64,000 nucleotides of DNA from Sphingobacterium sp. (GTDB taxonomy: Bacteria; Bacteroidota; Bacteroidia; Sphingobacteriales; Sphingobacteriaceae): assembly GCA_031277685.1 (NCBI GenBank), contig JAITLV010000340.1, forward strand, positions 1-64,000, in the 5' to 3' direction. This document shows positions 1-7,418 of the stretch, in pieces. The position numbers were made by a program, and so were the translations under genes. The notes under the pieces were generated by a model that worked only from the letters and a program-made list of their open reading frames with translations, searched no databases and had not been told where the DNA came from. The first letter of the stretch is position 1. The number at the start of each line of letters is the position of its first letter.

Positions 1-302
1 ATATACCCATTTCCACCATTATGCATAAACTGAAAAATAAGATTGCGATCGGCCAAATTGCTCAACGCAATAATGGGGACTTCAGGAAACAGCTTCTTCA
101 CTTGTAAGCACACTTCCAATCCACTTGTTCCAGAAAGCTGCATATCCATAAGTAACAGGTCAATTGTCGTATTAACCATAAATTCAAGCAATGTCTTTTC
201 CTCTAAAAATGAATAAACGCTATACCCCAGTTGGTTATTAAGAAAAGAAGTCACCCCCTCCAACAATAAGGGATGATCGTCCAAGACAGCAATCGTTTTC
301 AT
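1..302 (-). CDS. Response regulator, receiver domain (C-terminus beyond window)
   Basis: The reverse strand reads from ATG at 302 without a stop to the window edge. The translation begins MKTIAVLDDHPLLLEG and continues with LLLMDMQLSG, the usual context of the phospho-accepting aspartate, and PIIALSN, the beta-4/Thr-Ser switch region of a CheY-like receiver. The acidic pair DD near residue 8 is the Mg-binding site. It starts 11 bases after the stop of the histidine kinase, so the two are one operon and almost certainly a cognate pair. NarL/LuxR-type regulators normally partner HisKA_3 kinases, so a C-terminal LuxR helix-turn-helix is expected outside the window, but this is inference. Confidence 0.9.
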   Translation of the reverse strand, partial: MKTIAVLDDHPLLLEGVTSFLNNQLGYSVYSFLEEKTLLEFMVNTTIDLLLMDMQLSGTSGLEVCLQVKKLFPEVPIIALSNLADRNLIFQFMHNGGNGY

Positions 303-313
303 ACTCGTTTTGA

Positions 314-2281
314 TTAAACACTTACTCCAATTTCAATCTGGGTTCCAGATCCTGGCTTACTCTGAACATCAATAGATCCATTGATCCACTTGATTCGATT
401 GACCATATTATTTAACCCCATTCCATAATTTGCTGTTGCGGGATCAAAACCTTTACCATTGTCCTCAATCAGAACCAGTAACGTTCCCGCCGATTTACTT
501 ACCTGAACAATAATTAGATCTGCATCTGCGTATTTTAATGCATTTGATATTGCTTCTTGTACGACACGATATATTGCTAGTCCCTTCTGAAAATCTACCT
601 GTACCTCATCTTCGTAATTTTCAAATTGGATCATAACATTATTATTTTTCATAGCGAGACACAATTGTTCCATCGCAGCTATTAAACCAAATTGCCGTAG
701 AGATTCGGGCATTAAATTATGTGATATCCGTCGAACTTCGCCCAGGATATCATTCAGCTTTTGTGGTAATTCGCTCGCCAAATCATCATTTCCTGAATGC
801 TCTCCCGCAATTTTAAATTTCAGCCCCGTCAGCATTCCTCCGATACTATCATGCAGATCCTGCGCAATACGCTGTCGTTCTTGCTCCTCGCCCTTGAGCA
901 TGGATTCAGAAACCTGCAATTGTTTCTCCTTTATCAATTTATCCAACGCAATCTCATGATTAATTTTAATCTGTCCATTGAGTTTCCGTTGCTTCCTGTA
1001 GGAATAGGCAATAAATAAAACAACTATAAAAAGTATGATAGCGATACTTAAAACAAGAAAGATCTTTAGTTGACTTCGATCTTTTTCCGCACGCAAGTTT
1101 AAAATCAATTTTTCTTTTTCTATTGTTTTATACTTAGCCTCCATTTCATTCATTTTCTCTAAAAGCTGTACTTTTTGGATACTATCAGAAAGTTTATTCG
1201 CTACATTTGACATCTTGAGTGCTTCTTTATAGTCCCCCATCAGCTCATTCACTGCAGCCAATTGACCATAAACAATTTTGCTATTATAAAGGTCACGCGT
1301 TAATAATCCATTTTCCAAAATCTCTTCCAATGGCAATTTCGCTTCGGCATATTTTTTCTGCATCAAATAGACATTAAACTTTCTAAACAGCATCATCTGA
1401 TAGAACTTCCAGTTGTTCATTTTTTTCGACCAGCTCAAACCTATATCCAACATACGTAACGCTTCATCTGTCTGTTGCTTTGTCGTAAAATAAAGCGCTT
1501 CATTATAATAGTAATTGGGTAGCTGGGAAGAGTTTGGGTTGTTACCCAATAATAGTTTGGCCTTATCTAATAGCAGTCGGGCTTCCTTTGATTTCACCTG
1601 ATAGCAATATGTACTGACTGCATTTAAATAAGCTACCAGTAAAGCCGTACTTTTTGGCTGCTGCTCCAGTTGTCTGATTGCTATCTGATGATATTCATCC
1701 GCTTTCGCCAATTGATTGGATGACATAAAGGTCAAACCGATCATCGTATTGATAGCACCTTCCATTATGGGATCATGTGCTTTGGCGTAAGGCATACATT
1801 TCCCATTAAGTATATCCAGAAAATCAGCAAATCCTTTTTTCGGAAATCGAATTAGCCCCAAATTATACCAAGCTCTGGCTAAAAGTTCCTGTTGAAAGGG
1901 CTGCCTGGCATTGCCAAGAATATCAACACATTTTTGGGCTTCGACCGCAGCACGTTTACTATCTAAAAATTGACCGTAATAAAAGCTTTTGTACAGTGCT
2001 CCCATAGCATGGAGGCTTCGAAAGGGTTTCGCTAACCGTTCCCCTTCTCTCATATTCTCCCAAAATTTTAAGGTATCCCTAAATCGGTAATAATCTGCCA
2101 AATAAAAATATTGTAGCGCCTGTACACTGTCATTCGGAGCGGACTTTAGTCGTATCTCAGCATCCATCCTGTATTTATCTTCATCTAATGGCAGAAAACT
2201 TTGCGCATTTACAGCCTGAACAGTAAAATACGTTGCAAAAAACACAATTAGCTTTAGCAAAACTCTACATTGTAACCTCAT
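314..2281 (-). CDS. Sensor histidine kinase with TPR-like sensor region and HisKA_3/HATPase_c core
   Basis: 655 residues. A signal peptide (residues 1-26, ending NAQ) leads into a long helical, TPR-like periplasmic region (about 40-370), a short coiled coil, one membrane helix (about 407-427), and a cytoplasmic kinase. The dimerisation/phosphorylation helix has EEQERQRIAQDLHDSIGG with H477, the HisKA_3 (NarX/DesK-type) signature. The ATPase domain shows an N box (SNALKYA), a G1 box (EDNGKGFDP) and a G2 box (GMGLNNM). It is expected to phosphorylate the response regulator encoded immediately downstream. The signal sensed cannot be read from sequence. TPR-type HisKA_3 kinases are common in Bacteroidota. 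Confidence 0.93.
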   Translation of the reverse strand: MRLQCRVLLKLIVFFATYFTVQAVNAQSFLPLDEDKYRMDAEIRLKSAPNDSVQALQYFYLADYYRFRDTLKFWENMREGERLAKPFRSLHAMGALYKSFYYGQFLDSKRAAVEAQKCVDILGNARQPFQQELLARAWYNLGLIRFPKKGFADFLDILNGKCMPYAKAHDPIMEGAINTMIGLTFMSSNQLAKADEYHQIAIRQLEQQPKSTALLVAYLNAVSTYCYQVKSKEARLLLDKAKLLLGNNPNSSQLPNYYYNEALYFTTKQQTDEALRMLDIGLSWSKKMNNWKFYQMMLFRKFNVYLMQKKYAEAKLPLEEILENGLLTRDLYNSKIVYGQLAAVNELMGDYKEALKMSNVANKLSDSIQKVQLLEKMNEMEAKYKTIEKEKLILNLRAEKDRSQLKIFLVLSIAIILFIVVLFIAYSYRKQRKLNGQIKINHEIALDKLIKEKQLQVSESMLKGEEQERQRIAQDLHDSIGGMLTGLKFKIAGEHSGNDDLASELPQKLNDILGEVRRISHNLMPESLRQFGLIAAMEQLCLAMKNNNVMIQFENYEDEVQVDFQKGLAIYRVVQEAISNALKYADADLIIVQVSKSAGTLLVLIEDNGKGFDPATANYGMGLNNMVNRIKWINGSIDVQSKPGSGTQIEIGVSV

Positions 2282-2433
2282 TAATCAGATACCTATATAT
2301 AATATTAAAACAACAAAACAGTGTATTGCCTTTTTTTGAGATGCAGCTCTTTAGATGTACTATTCTACACAATTATTTCAGTGAATACGAACAATTCAAC
2401 ACCTAGTCCTTCAAAACTAAGCAATTTTAAAAA

Positions 2434-2473
2434 TATATAAAGCACCCTAATGGATATCAAGGTGCTTTATATA
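2434..2473 (-). terminator. Intrinsic terminator after the sodA operon
   Basis: A 13-bp perfect stem (TATATAAAGCACC paired with its complement at 2461-2473) with a 14-base loop. Read on the minus strand it runs into a T-rich stretch. It lies just past the stop of the flavodoxin-like gene at 2516 and closes the sodA operon. Confidence 0.7.
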
Positions 2474-2515
2474 ATATGAGTCAATAACAATCTCTACACT
2501 ATATGTCTGAAAATA

Positions 2516-3094
2516 TTATTTTTTAGGAATACCCAATTGTGTTTCAAACGCAGAGGTTCGCGTAATCGCAATATTCATCAACAGATCTAATTTACATTTA
2601 TAGGCTGAAGAGATCTCTCTTGATCCTGTACTTTCAAACAATCCACTTTTAACAATAGGCACGCTCAGGGGCAAAGTCCATGCCCGCAATGATTTTGCGA
2701 TTGCATCCATGGCATTAATCCCTTGTAAAGCTTGTACACCATCTGCCCAACAAACCAGCCCTACATTTTTATCGGTCAGGTAGGCCGGACTATTTTTTGC
2801 ACTTACCTCCAACCAGTCTAAACAGTTTTTCATGACCCCAGGTATACTTCCGTGATACAAAGGAGATAACCAAAAATGTACATCTGCCTCTAGAAAGAGA
2901 TTATTCATAATCTTTACACTATTGGGAATCCTGCTGAGACTAATATCAAATAGTGGCACCCCACTATCTGCCAGATTAAAAATGCTGTTCTCAATTCCTA
3001 GCTGATTCAATTGTTCAGAAAAATAATTGGACAATATTCCCGAAGTGGACTCTTGTCTTCGCTCCAGGGCTCCGTTAAATATTAATGCTTTCAT
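2516..3094 (-). CDS. NADPH-dependent FMN reductase family (flavodoxin fold)
   Basis: 192 residues. The N-terminus MKALIFNGALERRQESTSG has the phosphate-loop arrangement of FMN-binding flavodoxin-fold reductases. The motif WLSPLYHGSIPGVMKNCLDW corresponds to the P-Y-[HN]-x-x-x-P-x-x-[LM]-K-N-x-[IL]-D-W signature of the FMN_red family. It probably reduces a quinone, flavin or azo compound with NAD(P)H in the cytoplasm; the substrate is unknown. It follows a DUF2480 gene and sodA on the same strand with very short gaps, so a role in oxidative-stress defence is a reasonable inference. Confidence 0.85.
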   Translation of the reverse strand: MKALIFNGALERRQESTSGILSNYFSEQLNQLGIENSIFNLADSGVPLFDISLSRIPNSVKIMNNLFLEADVHFWLSPLYHGSIPGVMKNCLDWLEVSAKNSPAYLTDKNVGLVCWADGVQALQGINAMDAIAKSLRAWTLPLSVPIVKSGLFESTGSREISSAYKCKLDLLMNIAITRTSAFETQLGIPKK

Positions 3095-3100
3095 TGTTTT

Positions 3101-3592
3101 CTATGCTCTTTTAAAAATAACTTTTGGCATCCCAATCTCTCCATACATCAATGTCTTAACGATCGGGATCAAGCGATTGGTAGCCAACATATAAAGTGAT
3201 TCAGGCATATTTGGCCTTGCCCTTACAACAACTTTTTGATCTTGATATTTCGACAGATCGGCTACGCTCAAATTCTGCCTCCATAATTCCAGTTCCAATG
3301 CCACTGCACTTTTAAAATCGTAATATGCGACCTCAGCTTGGAACTTCTCAGCTAGGGCCATATAAATCCAAGGTGGCACAATGGCATCAACAGAACAAGT
3401 AAAAGCGATCGCTTTTCCAGAAAAAGGGGTCAAATCCAACAGGACCAACGCTGCTTTAAACTCCTTCTCTTTGACGATCATTTCCTGGTAAAAAAGCGTT
3501 TTGATGTCAAATTCTATGATTTCAAGCGTGGTTTTGAAATCAATGAGATCGAGTGCCAATATACCCGAATTTTCAACTTTGTTTACAAACAT
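3101..3592 (-). CDS. DUF2480 family protein
   Basis: 163 residues. It matches the Bacteroidota-restricted DUF2480 pattern: N-terminal VNKVENSGILALDL, then FDIKTLFYQEMIVKEKEF, and the conserved segment FTCSVDAIVPPWIYMAL. No catalytic function is established for the family. It sits between sodA (45-base gap) and the FMN reductase (6-base gap), so all three are likely co-transcribed. The single Cys in CSVDAIVPPW is in the most conserved part and could be functional, which is inference. Confidence 0.8.
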   Translation of the reverse strand: MFVNKVENSGILALDLIDFKTTLEIIEFDIKTLFYQEMIVKEKEFKAALVLLDLTPFSGKAIAFTCSVDAIVPPWIYMALAEKFQAEVAYYDFKSAVALELELWRQNLSVADLSKYQDQKVVVRARPNMPESLYMLATNRLIPIVKTLMYGEIGMPKVIFKRA

Positions 3593-3637
3593 ATCCTTGT
3601 ATAATTATTATCTTAACCCGATGGAAATACCAACCTA

Positions 3638-4264
3638 TTAAATCAATTTGGCGACCACCTCATCATAGTTACTTTCGACCACAGACCAGTCCAAGACAGA
3701 CCAAAAAGCGTCTAAATAGTCCGCTCTTTTATTCTGATATTTCAAATAATAGGCATGTTCCCAAACATCAACACCCAAAATCGGTATTCCCCTACTCGTC
3801 AACTGGGTATCCATTAATGGATTGTCTTGATTGGGAGTGGCAACAACATCCAAAGTACCATTGTACTTTACATACAGCCAGGACCATCCAGAGCCAAATT
3901 GTGCAAGTCCTGCATTTTTGATTCTCATTTTTAACTCATCCAAAGACCCGAACGTTGCATCTATTTCTTTTGCCAACTTTCCAGTGGGAACTGTTGTTGG
4001 TGTTGCAGACAAAATTTTCCAGAATAGAGAATGATTATAATGACCTCCTGCGTTGTTACGAACAGCAGGGCTATATTGACTTACTTGCGTCAAAATATCT
4101 TCCAATTCAGCATCATCAGCGGCTGTTCCCGCTATTGCTTTATTCAAATTATCAACATAAGCTTGATGATGTCTTTGATGATGAATACGCATTGTCTCTT
4201 GATCAAAATAAGGTTCGAGCGCCGTATAGGCGTAAGGTAAGTCCGGTAATTGAAATTTGCTCAT
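3638..4264 (-). CDS. sodA: Superoxide dismutase, Mn/Fe family
   Basis: 208 residues, the usual length. Metal ligands are visible: H28 (in RIHHQRHH), H78 (in GGHYNHSLFW), D166 and H170 (in DVWEHAYYLKY). The NQDNPLM segment supplies the active-site glutamine at the position used by Mn-type enzymes, and glycines occupy the GGHYNHS positions, so Mn-type or cambialistic is more likely than strict Fe-type. It dismutates superoxide in the cytoplasm; no signal peptide is seen. The 5' side faces a divergent SufR-like regulator across a perfect 17-bp inverted repeat, which suggests direct control by that regulator. Confidence 0.96.
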   Translation of the reverse strand: MSKFQLPDLPYAYTALEPYFDQETMRIHHQRHHQAYVDNLNKAIAGTAADDAELEDILTQVSQYSPAVRNNAGGHYNHSLFWKILSATPTTVPTGKLAKEIDATFGSLDELKMRIKNAGLAQFGSGWSWLYVKYNGTLDVVATPNQDNPLMDTQLTSRGIPILGVDVWEHAYYLKYQNKRADYLDAFWSVLDWSVVESNYDEVVAKLI

Positions 4265-4310
4265 GTTATGTTAGTTTTATTATTTTATGATGAATCAAAA
4301 CTACAGAATA

Positions 4311-4350
4311 GACTTTAATAAAACAACAAAATAGTTGTTTTATTAAAGTC
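4311..4350. promoter_or_regulatory. Perfect 17-bp inverted repeat between sodA and its divergent regulator
   Basis: The left arm is GACTTTAATAAAACAAC (4311-4327) and the right arm (4334-4350) is its exact reverse complement, with a 6-base spacer AAAATA. It covers the region where the sodA promoter is expected: TATTTTG on the minus strand at 4333-4327. A related half-site (TTAAAACAAC) lies at about 4437-4446, just before the regulator start codon. Best read as an operator of the adjacent regulator; a hairpin role in an RNA leader is less likely but possible. Confidence 0.65.
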
Positions 4351-4418
4351 ATAAAATTTTCCAATCCACACCAAAAAACTTCATTAATGATCATTATGGC
4401 AATAAAAAGAAAAACTTG

Positions 4419-4426
4419 TATCTTTG
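4419..4426 (+). promoter_or_regulatory. -7 promoter element of the SufR-like regulator
   Basis: TATCTTTG matches the Bacteroidota TAnnTTTG -7 consensus. It lies about 35 bases upstream of the ATG at 4461, and the AAAACAAC half-site sits between it and the start codon. Confidence 0.55.
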
Positions 4427-4460
4427 TTAAGAAATATTAAAACAACTTTTTTATTGACAA

Positions 4461-5087
4461 ATGCAAAAGACTCCATCGGATAACATATTAATGCTATTAA
4501 AAATGCGAGGCGAGGTCACAGCTGCGCTTATTGCCACAGAATTAGGTATTACGAAAGAAGGAGCCCGCAAGCATCTACTCAATCTTGCCCATCGGGGACT
4601 TATTGAATCCTATGCAAGAAGCGAGGGCATAGGCCGTCCTTCGACCTATTATTGCCTTTCAGCATTAGGCCTCTCAAAGTTTCCGGATAGTCATGCCGAA
4701 ATTACAGTGCAATTGCTACAATCTATTAAACAGCTGCTTGGGGAGAATGCGTTGGACCTATTAATCACTGATCGGGAGTCTAAAGTATACCATAAATATG
4801 CACAGGCATTGAGTCACTCTGAGTCAATAGAGAACAAACTTGATATTATCACAACAAAGAGAACGGAAGAGGGATATATGGCCGAATGGAGAAAAGAAGC
4901 TGGATCTTATTTTCTTATTGAGAATCACTGTCCCATATGTGCTGCGGCCACCGAATGTCAGGGATTTTGCCGCTCAGAACTGCACAATTTTCAGCAACTA
5001 ATCGGCCCATCATATACCATCAGTAGAATAGAATATATTATCGAAAGTGGTGCACGTTGCACTTATCGCATAACAGAACGGAAATAG
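4461..5087 (+). CDS. Winged-helix regulator with SufR-like cysteine cluster
   Basis: 208 residues. The N-terminus is a winged helix (residues about 8-65: ALIATELGITKEGARKHLLN as recognition region, then a wing GIGRPSTYY). The C-terminal half carries C157, C160, C166, C170 and C200 (CPICAAATECQGFC and GARC), the layout of COG2345/SufR-type regulators, where such cysteines ligate an iron-sulfur cluster. It is divergent from sodA, with a long inverted repeat between them. I infer a redox- or iron-responsive repressor of the sodA operon. The cluster chemistry is not shown by sequence alone. Confidence 0.8.
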   Translation: MQKTPSDNILMLLKMRGEVTAALIATELGITKEGARKHLLNLAHRGLIESYARSEGIGRPSTYYCLSALGLSKFPDSHAEITVQLLQSIKQLLGENALDLLITDRESKVYHKYAQALSHSESIENKLDIITTKRTEEGYMAEWRKEAGSYFLIENHCPICAAATECQGFCRSELHNFQQLIGPSYTISRIEYIIESGARCTYRITERK

Positions 5088-5124
5088 TGTAACTTTTCAG
5101 GCACACCTTCACTAAATTAATAAT

Positions 5125-5150
5125 ATACCAAAAAGTATTTTTTATCTTTG
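5125..5150 (+). promoter_or_regulatory. tetR promoter with TetR-type operator
   Basis: TATCTTTG at 5143-5150 is a -7 box. The 14-mer ATACCAAAAAGTAT at 5125-5138 sits just upstream, in the promoter spacer. It matches 11 of 14 positions of the dyad in front of fabF (5783-5796), including both outer parts, so it is a likely autoregulatory operator. The -7 box overlaps a TTG at 5148, so the protein must start at the ATG at 5172. Confidence 0.6.
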
Positions 5151-5171
5151 AAACCAAAGAACAATATAATC

Positions 5172-5765
5172 ATGTCAAAAGCAGAACAAACCCGACAATT
5201 TATTATTGAAAAGACCGCTCCTATCTTTAATAGAAAAGGATATTTTGCGACTTCCCTTTCTGACATCACGACCGCAACAGGTTTGACGAAGGGTAGTATC
5301 TATGGCAATTTTAAAGACAAGGATGATTTGGCACTTCACGTTTATACCTATCAAAGTAAGAAAATTGCTGACGGGGTATATCAACAGATCGCTCAACACA
5401 CTACAGCCTTAAAGAAGCTTTTTGCTTTTTTTGATTTTTACAAAGATAATTTTAAAAATATTGCAGCTTCAGGAGGATGTCCTCTCATGAATGCCGCCAT
5501 TGAGGCAGATGACTCTCTCCCCTTTTTGACCCCAAAAGTCAAACGATCATTTGAACTTTGGAGGCAACGACTGATTTCGATATTGGAAGAAGGAATTACT
5601 GAAGGTGAATTTAAACAGCATATTTCGGCCGAACATTTTGCGATCACTTTTATGGCTATGATAGAAGGTGGCATTTTACTTTCAAAGATCTCCGGAAGAG
5701 CCAAAGACCTCAGCATTGTATTAGACAATATGAAAGATATGGTCAATAGGGACATCAAAATCTAA
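5172..5765 (+). CDS. TetR/AcrR family transcriptional regulator
   Basis: 197 residues from ATG 5172 (MSKAEQTRQFIIEKTAPIF). The N-terminal helix-turn-helix is typical of TetR proteins: GYFATSLSDITTATGLTKGS followed by IYGNFKDKDDLALHVY. The C-terminal ligand-binding half is diverse and carries one Cys (GGCPLMNA), as in the LmrA/YxaF-like branch. It lies 60 bases before a stand-alone fabF-like gene in the same direction. Both promoters contain the same dyad, so it probably represses itself and fabF and responds to a lipid-like or hydrophobic ligand. The ligand is inference. Confidence 0.9.
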   Translation: MSKAEQTRQFIIEKTAPIFNRKGYFATSLSDITTATGLTKGSIYGNFKDKDDLALHVYTYQSKKIADGVYQQIAQHTTALKKLFAFFDFYKDNFKNIAASGGCPLMNAAIEADDSLPFLTPKVKRSFELWRQRLISILEEGITEGEFKQHISAEHFAITFMAMIEGGILLSKISGRAKDLSIVLDNMKDMVNRDIKI

Positions 5766-5782
5766 TTTTTTTAACAAAACAC

Positions 5783-5801
5783 ATACCAATCGGTATATTT
5801 A
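5783..5801 (+). promoter_or_regulatory. TetR-type operator overlapping the fabF promoter
   Basis: ATACCAATCGGTAT (5783-5796) has 5-bp inverted arms around a 4-base centre. It overlaps TATATTTA (5794-5801), a near match to the -7 box. ACC-centred dyads of this type are common TetR-family operators. A diverged copy lies in front of the tetR gene. Confidence 0.6.
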
Positions 5802-5824
5802 TTCATTAATTTAAACTACTAAAA

Positions 5825-7063
5825 ATGAAGAGAGTTGTAATTACCGGCATGGGAACAATCAACCCACTGGGAGACGATATTGACAGATTCTGGAATAATA
5901 TTTTACGCGGTGAAAATGAGACAGCTATCATCAGCCGCTTTGATGCGTCTCTATTTCGAACGCAGATAGCAAGTGAAATTAAAAACTTTCAACCGGAGAA
6001 GTACCTGGATAGAAATGAGATCAAGAGAAGTGATCTATTTACGCAATATGCACTATATAGTGCAGCTCAAGCATTAGCAGATTCCGGGTTGGATCCTAAT
6101 ACAATGGATCCATTTGATATAGGGGTTATTTGGGGCGTTGGTCAGGGGGGTATGGAAACGTTTGAGCATGAAGTCGAAAACTATGTAACGGGTAATTACA
6201 TTCCGCGGTTTAGTCCATTTTTTGTTCCTAAACTTATCGTCAATATGGCCTCGGGAATGATATCTATGAAATTCGGTTTAAAGGGAATCAATTATACCAC
6301 TGTTTCGGCCTGTGCAACATCCAATACAGCTTTCATGGATGCATTCAATTACATCCGGCTGGGAAAAGCGAAAGCATTTATTAGTGGCGGCTCCGAAGCT
6401 CCTATAACTCCGGCTTCAGTAGGTGGCTTTTCCGCGATGAAAGCAATGTCCAGTAGACACGATGACCCTAAGACTGCAAGTAGACCATTTGATCGGGATC
6501 GGGATGGATTTGTCATGGGGGAAGGAGCCGGCGCTTTGATACTCGAGGAGTATGAACATGCGAAAAAGAGAGGTGCTAAGATTTATGCGGAACTTGTAGG
6601 CGCTTCAATGACCGCGGATGCCTACCATATGACGTCTCCCCACCCTGAAGGCATCGGTGCCGCTAAAGCAATGTCACTCGCGATGGAAGAGGCTCAGATG
6701 AACAATGATCAATTGGATTACCTGAATCTTCATGCCACGTCCACTCCCGTAGGAGATATCGCTGAACTTAAAGCCATGCAACTTGCATTTGGCAAATCCA
6801 GTAATCTCTGGGTCAGTTCAACAAAGTCAATGACGGGCCATCTACTCGGCGCAGCTGGAGCGATTGAAGCAATCATAGCGATAAAGTCTATAAACCACAA
6901 TGTAATTCCTGCAACGATAAATATTCAAAATATTGATCCTGCAATCCCTGAGGGAATTAACATTGTAGTCAACCAACCTTTGGAAAAGACTGTTCAAACG
7001 GCAATGAGCAATGCTTTTGGCTTTGGGGGGCACAATTCAAGTATTCTTTTTAAAAAGATTTAA
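5825..7063 (+). CDS. fabF: Beta-ketoacyl-ACP synthase II
   Basis: 412 residues, the full length of FabF. The catalytic triad is present: C163 (VSACATSNTA), H303 (LHATSTPVGD) and H339 (MTGHLLGAAG). The C-terminal FGFGGHN segment is also conserved. It condenses acyl-ACP or acyl-enzyme with malonyl-ACP during fatty-acid elongation. It stands alone, without acpP or other fab genes, behind a TetR regulator whose operator overlaps its promoter. It may be a second, inducible synthase for membrane-lipid adjustment or a specialised acyl chain. This role is inference; the housekeeping fabF is expected elsewhere. Confidence 0.93.
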   Translation: MKRVVITGMGTINPLGDDIDRFWNNILRGENETAIISRFDASLFRTQIASEIKNFQPEKYLDRNEIKRSDLFTQYALYSAAQALADSGLDPNTMDPFDIGVIWGVGQGGMETFEHEVENYVTGNYIPRFSPFFVPKLIVNMASGMISMKFGLKGINYTTVSACATSNTAFMDAFNYIRLGKAKAFISGGSEAPITPASVGGFSAMKAMSSRHDDPKTASRPFDRDRDGFVMGEGAGALILEEYEHAKKRGAKIYAELVGASMTADAYHMTSPHPEGIGAAKAMSLAMEEAQMNNDQLDYLNLHATSTPVGDIAELKAMQLAFGKSSNLWVSSTKSMTGHLLGAAGAIEAIIAIKSINHNVIPATINIQNIDPAIPEGINIVVNQPLEKTVQTAMSNAFGFGGHNSSILFKKI

Positions 7064-7079
7064 TTTTTTTCTAAAAAAA

Positions 7080-7111
7080 TTTGACAGTGTGTAATAAAGA
7101 CACTATCTTTG
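7080..7111 (+). promoter_or_regulatory. Promoter of sRNA copy A with spacer dyad
   Basis: TTTG at 7080-7083, then exactly 20 bases, then TATCTTTG at 7104-7111: a near-ideal Bacteroidota promoter. Between the boxes lies AGTGTGTAATAAAGACACT (7086-7104), an inverted repeat with 7-bp arms (one mismatch) and a 5-base centre. Confidence 0.75.
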
Positions 7112-7115
7112 TATC

Positions 7116-7181
7116 ATCATAATTTAGGTTTATAATTGGTTATTTAAGGTTTTCATTCTCCCCGTTTGGAAACCTTTTTTT
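7116..7181 (+). ncRNA. Small RNA, three-copy family, copy A
   Basis: The conserved core starts five bases after the -7 box, where transcription should begin, and ends in an intrinsic terminator: AAGGTTTTC (7146-7154) pairs with GGAAACCTT (7168-7176) around a 13-base loop containing CTCCCC, then a T run to 7181. There is no ATG and no reading frame of note. The core differs from copy B at one position, a change that leaves a G-T pair in the stem. It lies between fabF and the AraC gene, immediately left of the hydroxyproline island. I do not recognise the family. Confidence 0.75.
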
Positions 7182-7418
7182 ATGCCATTTTATTTCTTTA
7201 AGCACAAGCAATTCCAATCTTTTCTATTTCTCTTACACAATAGGTCTTTTGAAAAATACTGTTAACTAATCATACGCATCGTCTCGTCGCTTCCCACCGA
7301 CTCCTGCTATAGCAGCTATTGGACATGACTTCCATCATAATTTAACTCATCATCAATTCAGTAGTTGAAGTTAACAAGGGATGATAATGCCGCAATTGTT
7401 ATCTAATAGAACAACGAA
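7182..7418. other. Gene-free stretch between sRNA A and the AraC gene
   Basis: About 240 bases downstream of the sRNA terminator and past the 3' end of the AraC gene on the minus strand. I see no reading frame, promoter or clear hairpin in it. Confidence 0.4.

Noticed and set aside
797..1018. Plus-strand open frame of 73 codons.
   Set aside because: It lies inside the histidine kinase gene on the other strand and has no coding character.
5148..5171. TTG at 5148 as start of the TetR protein.
   Set aside because: It overlaps the -7 promoter box TATCTTTG, so it would lie outside the transcript; ATG 5172 is the real start.
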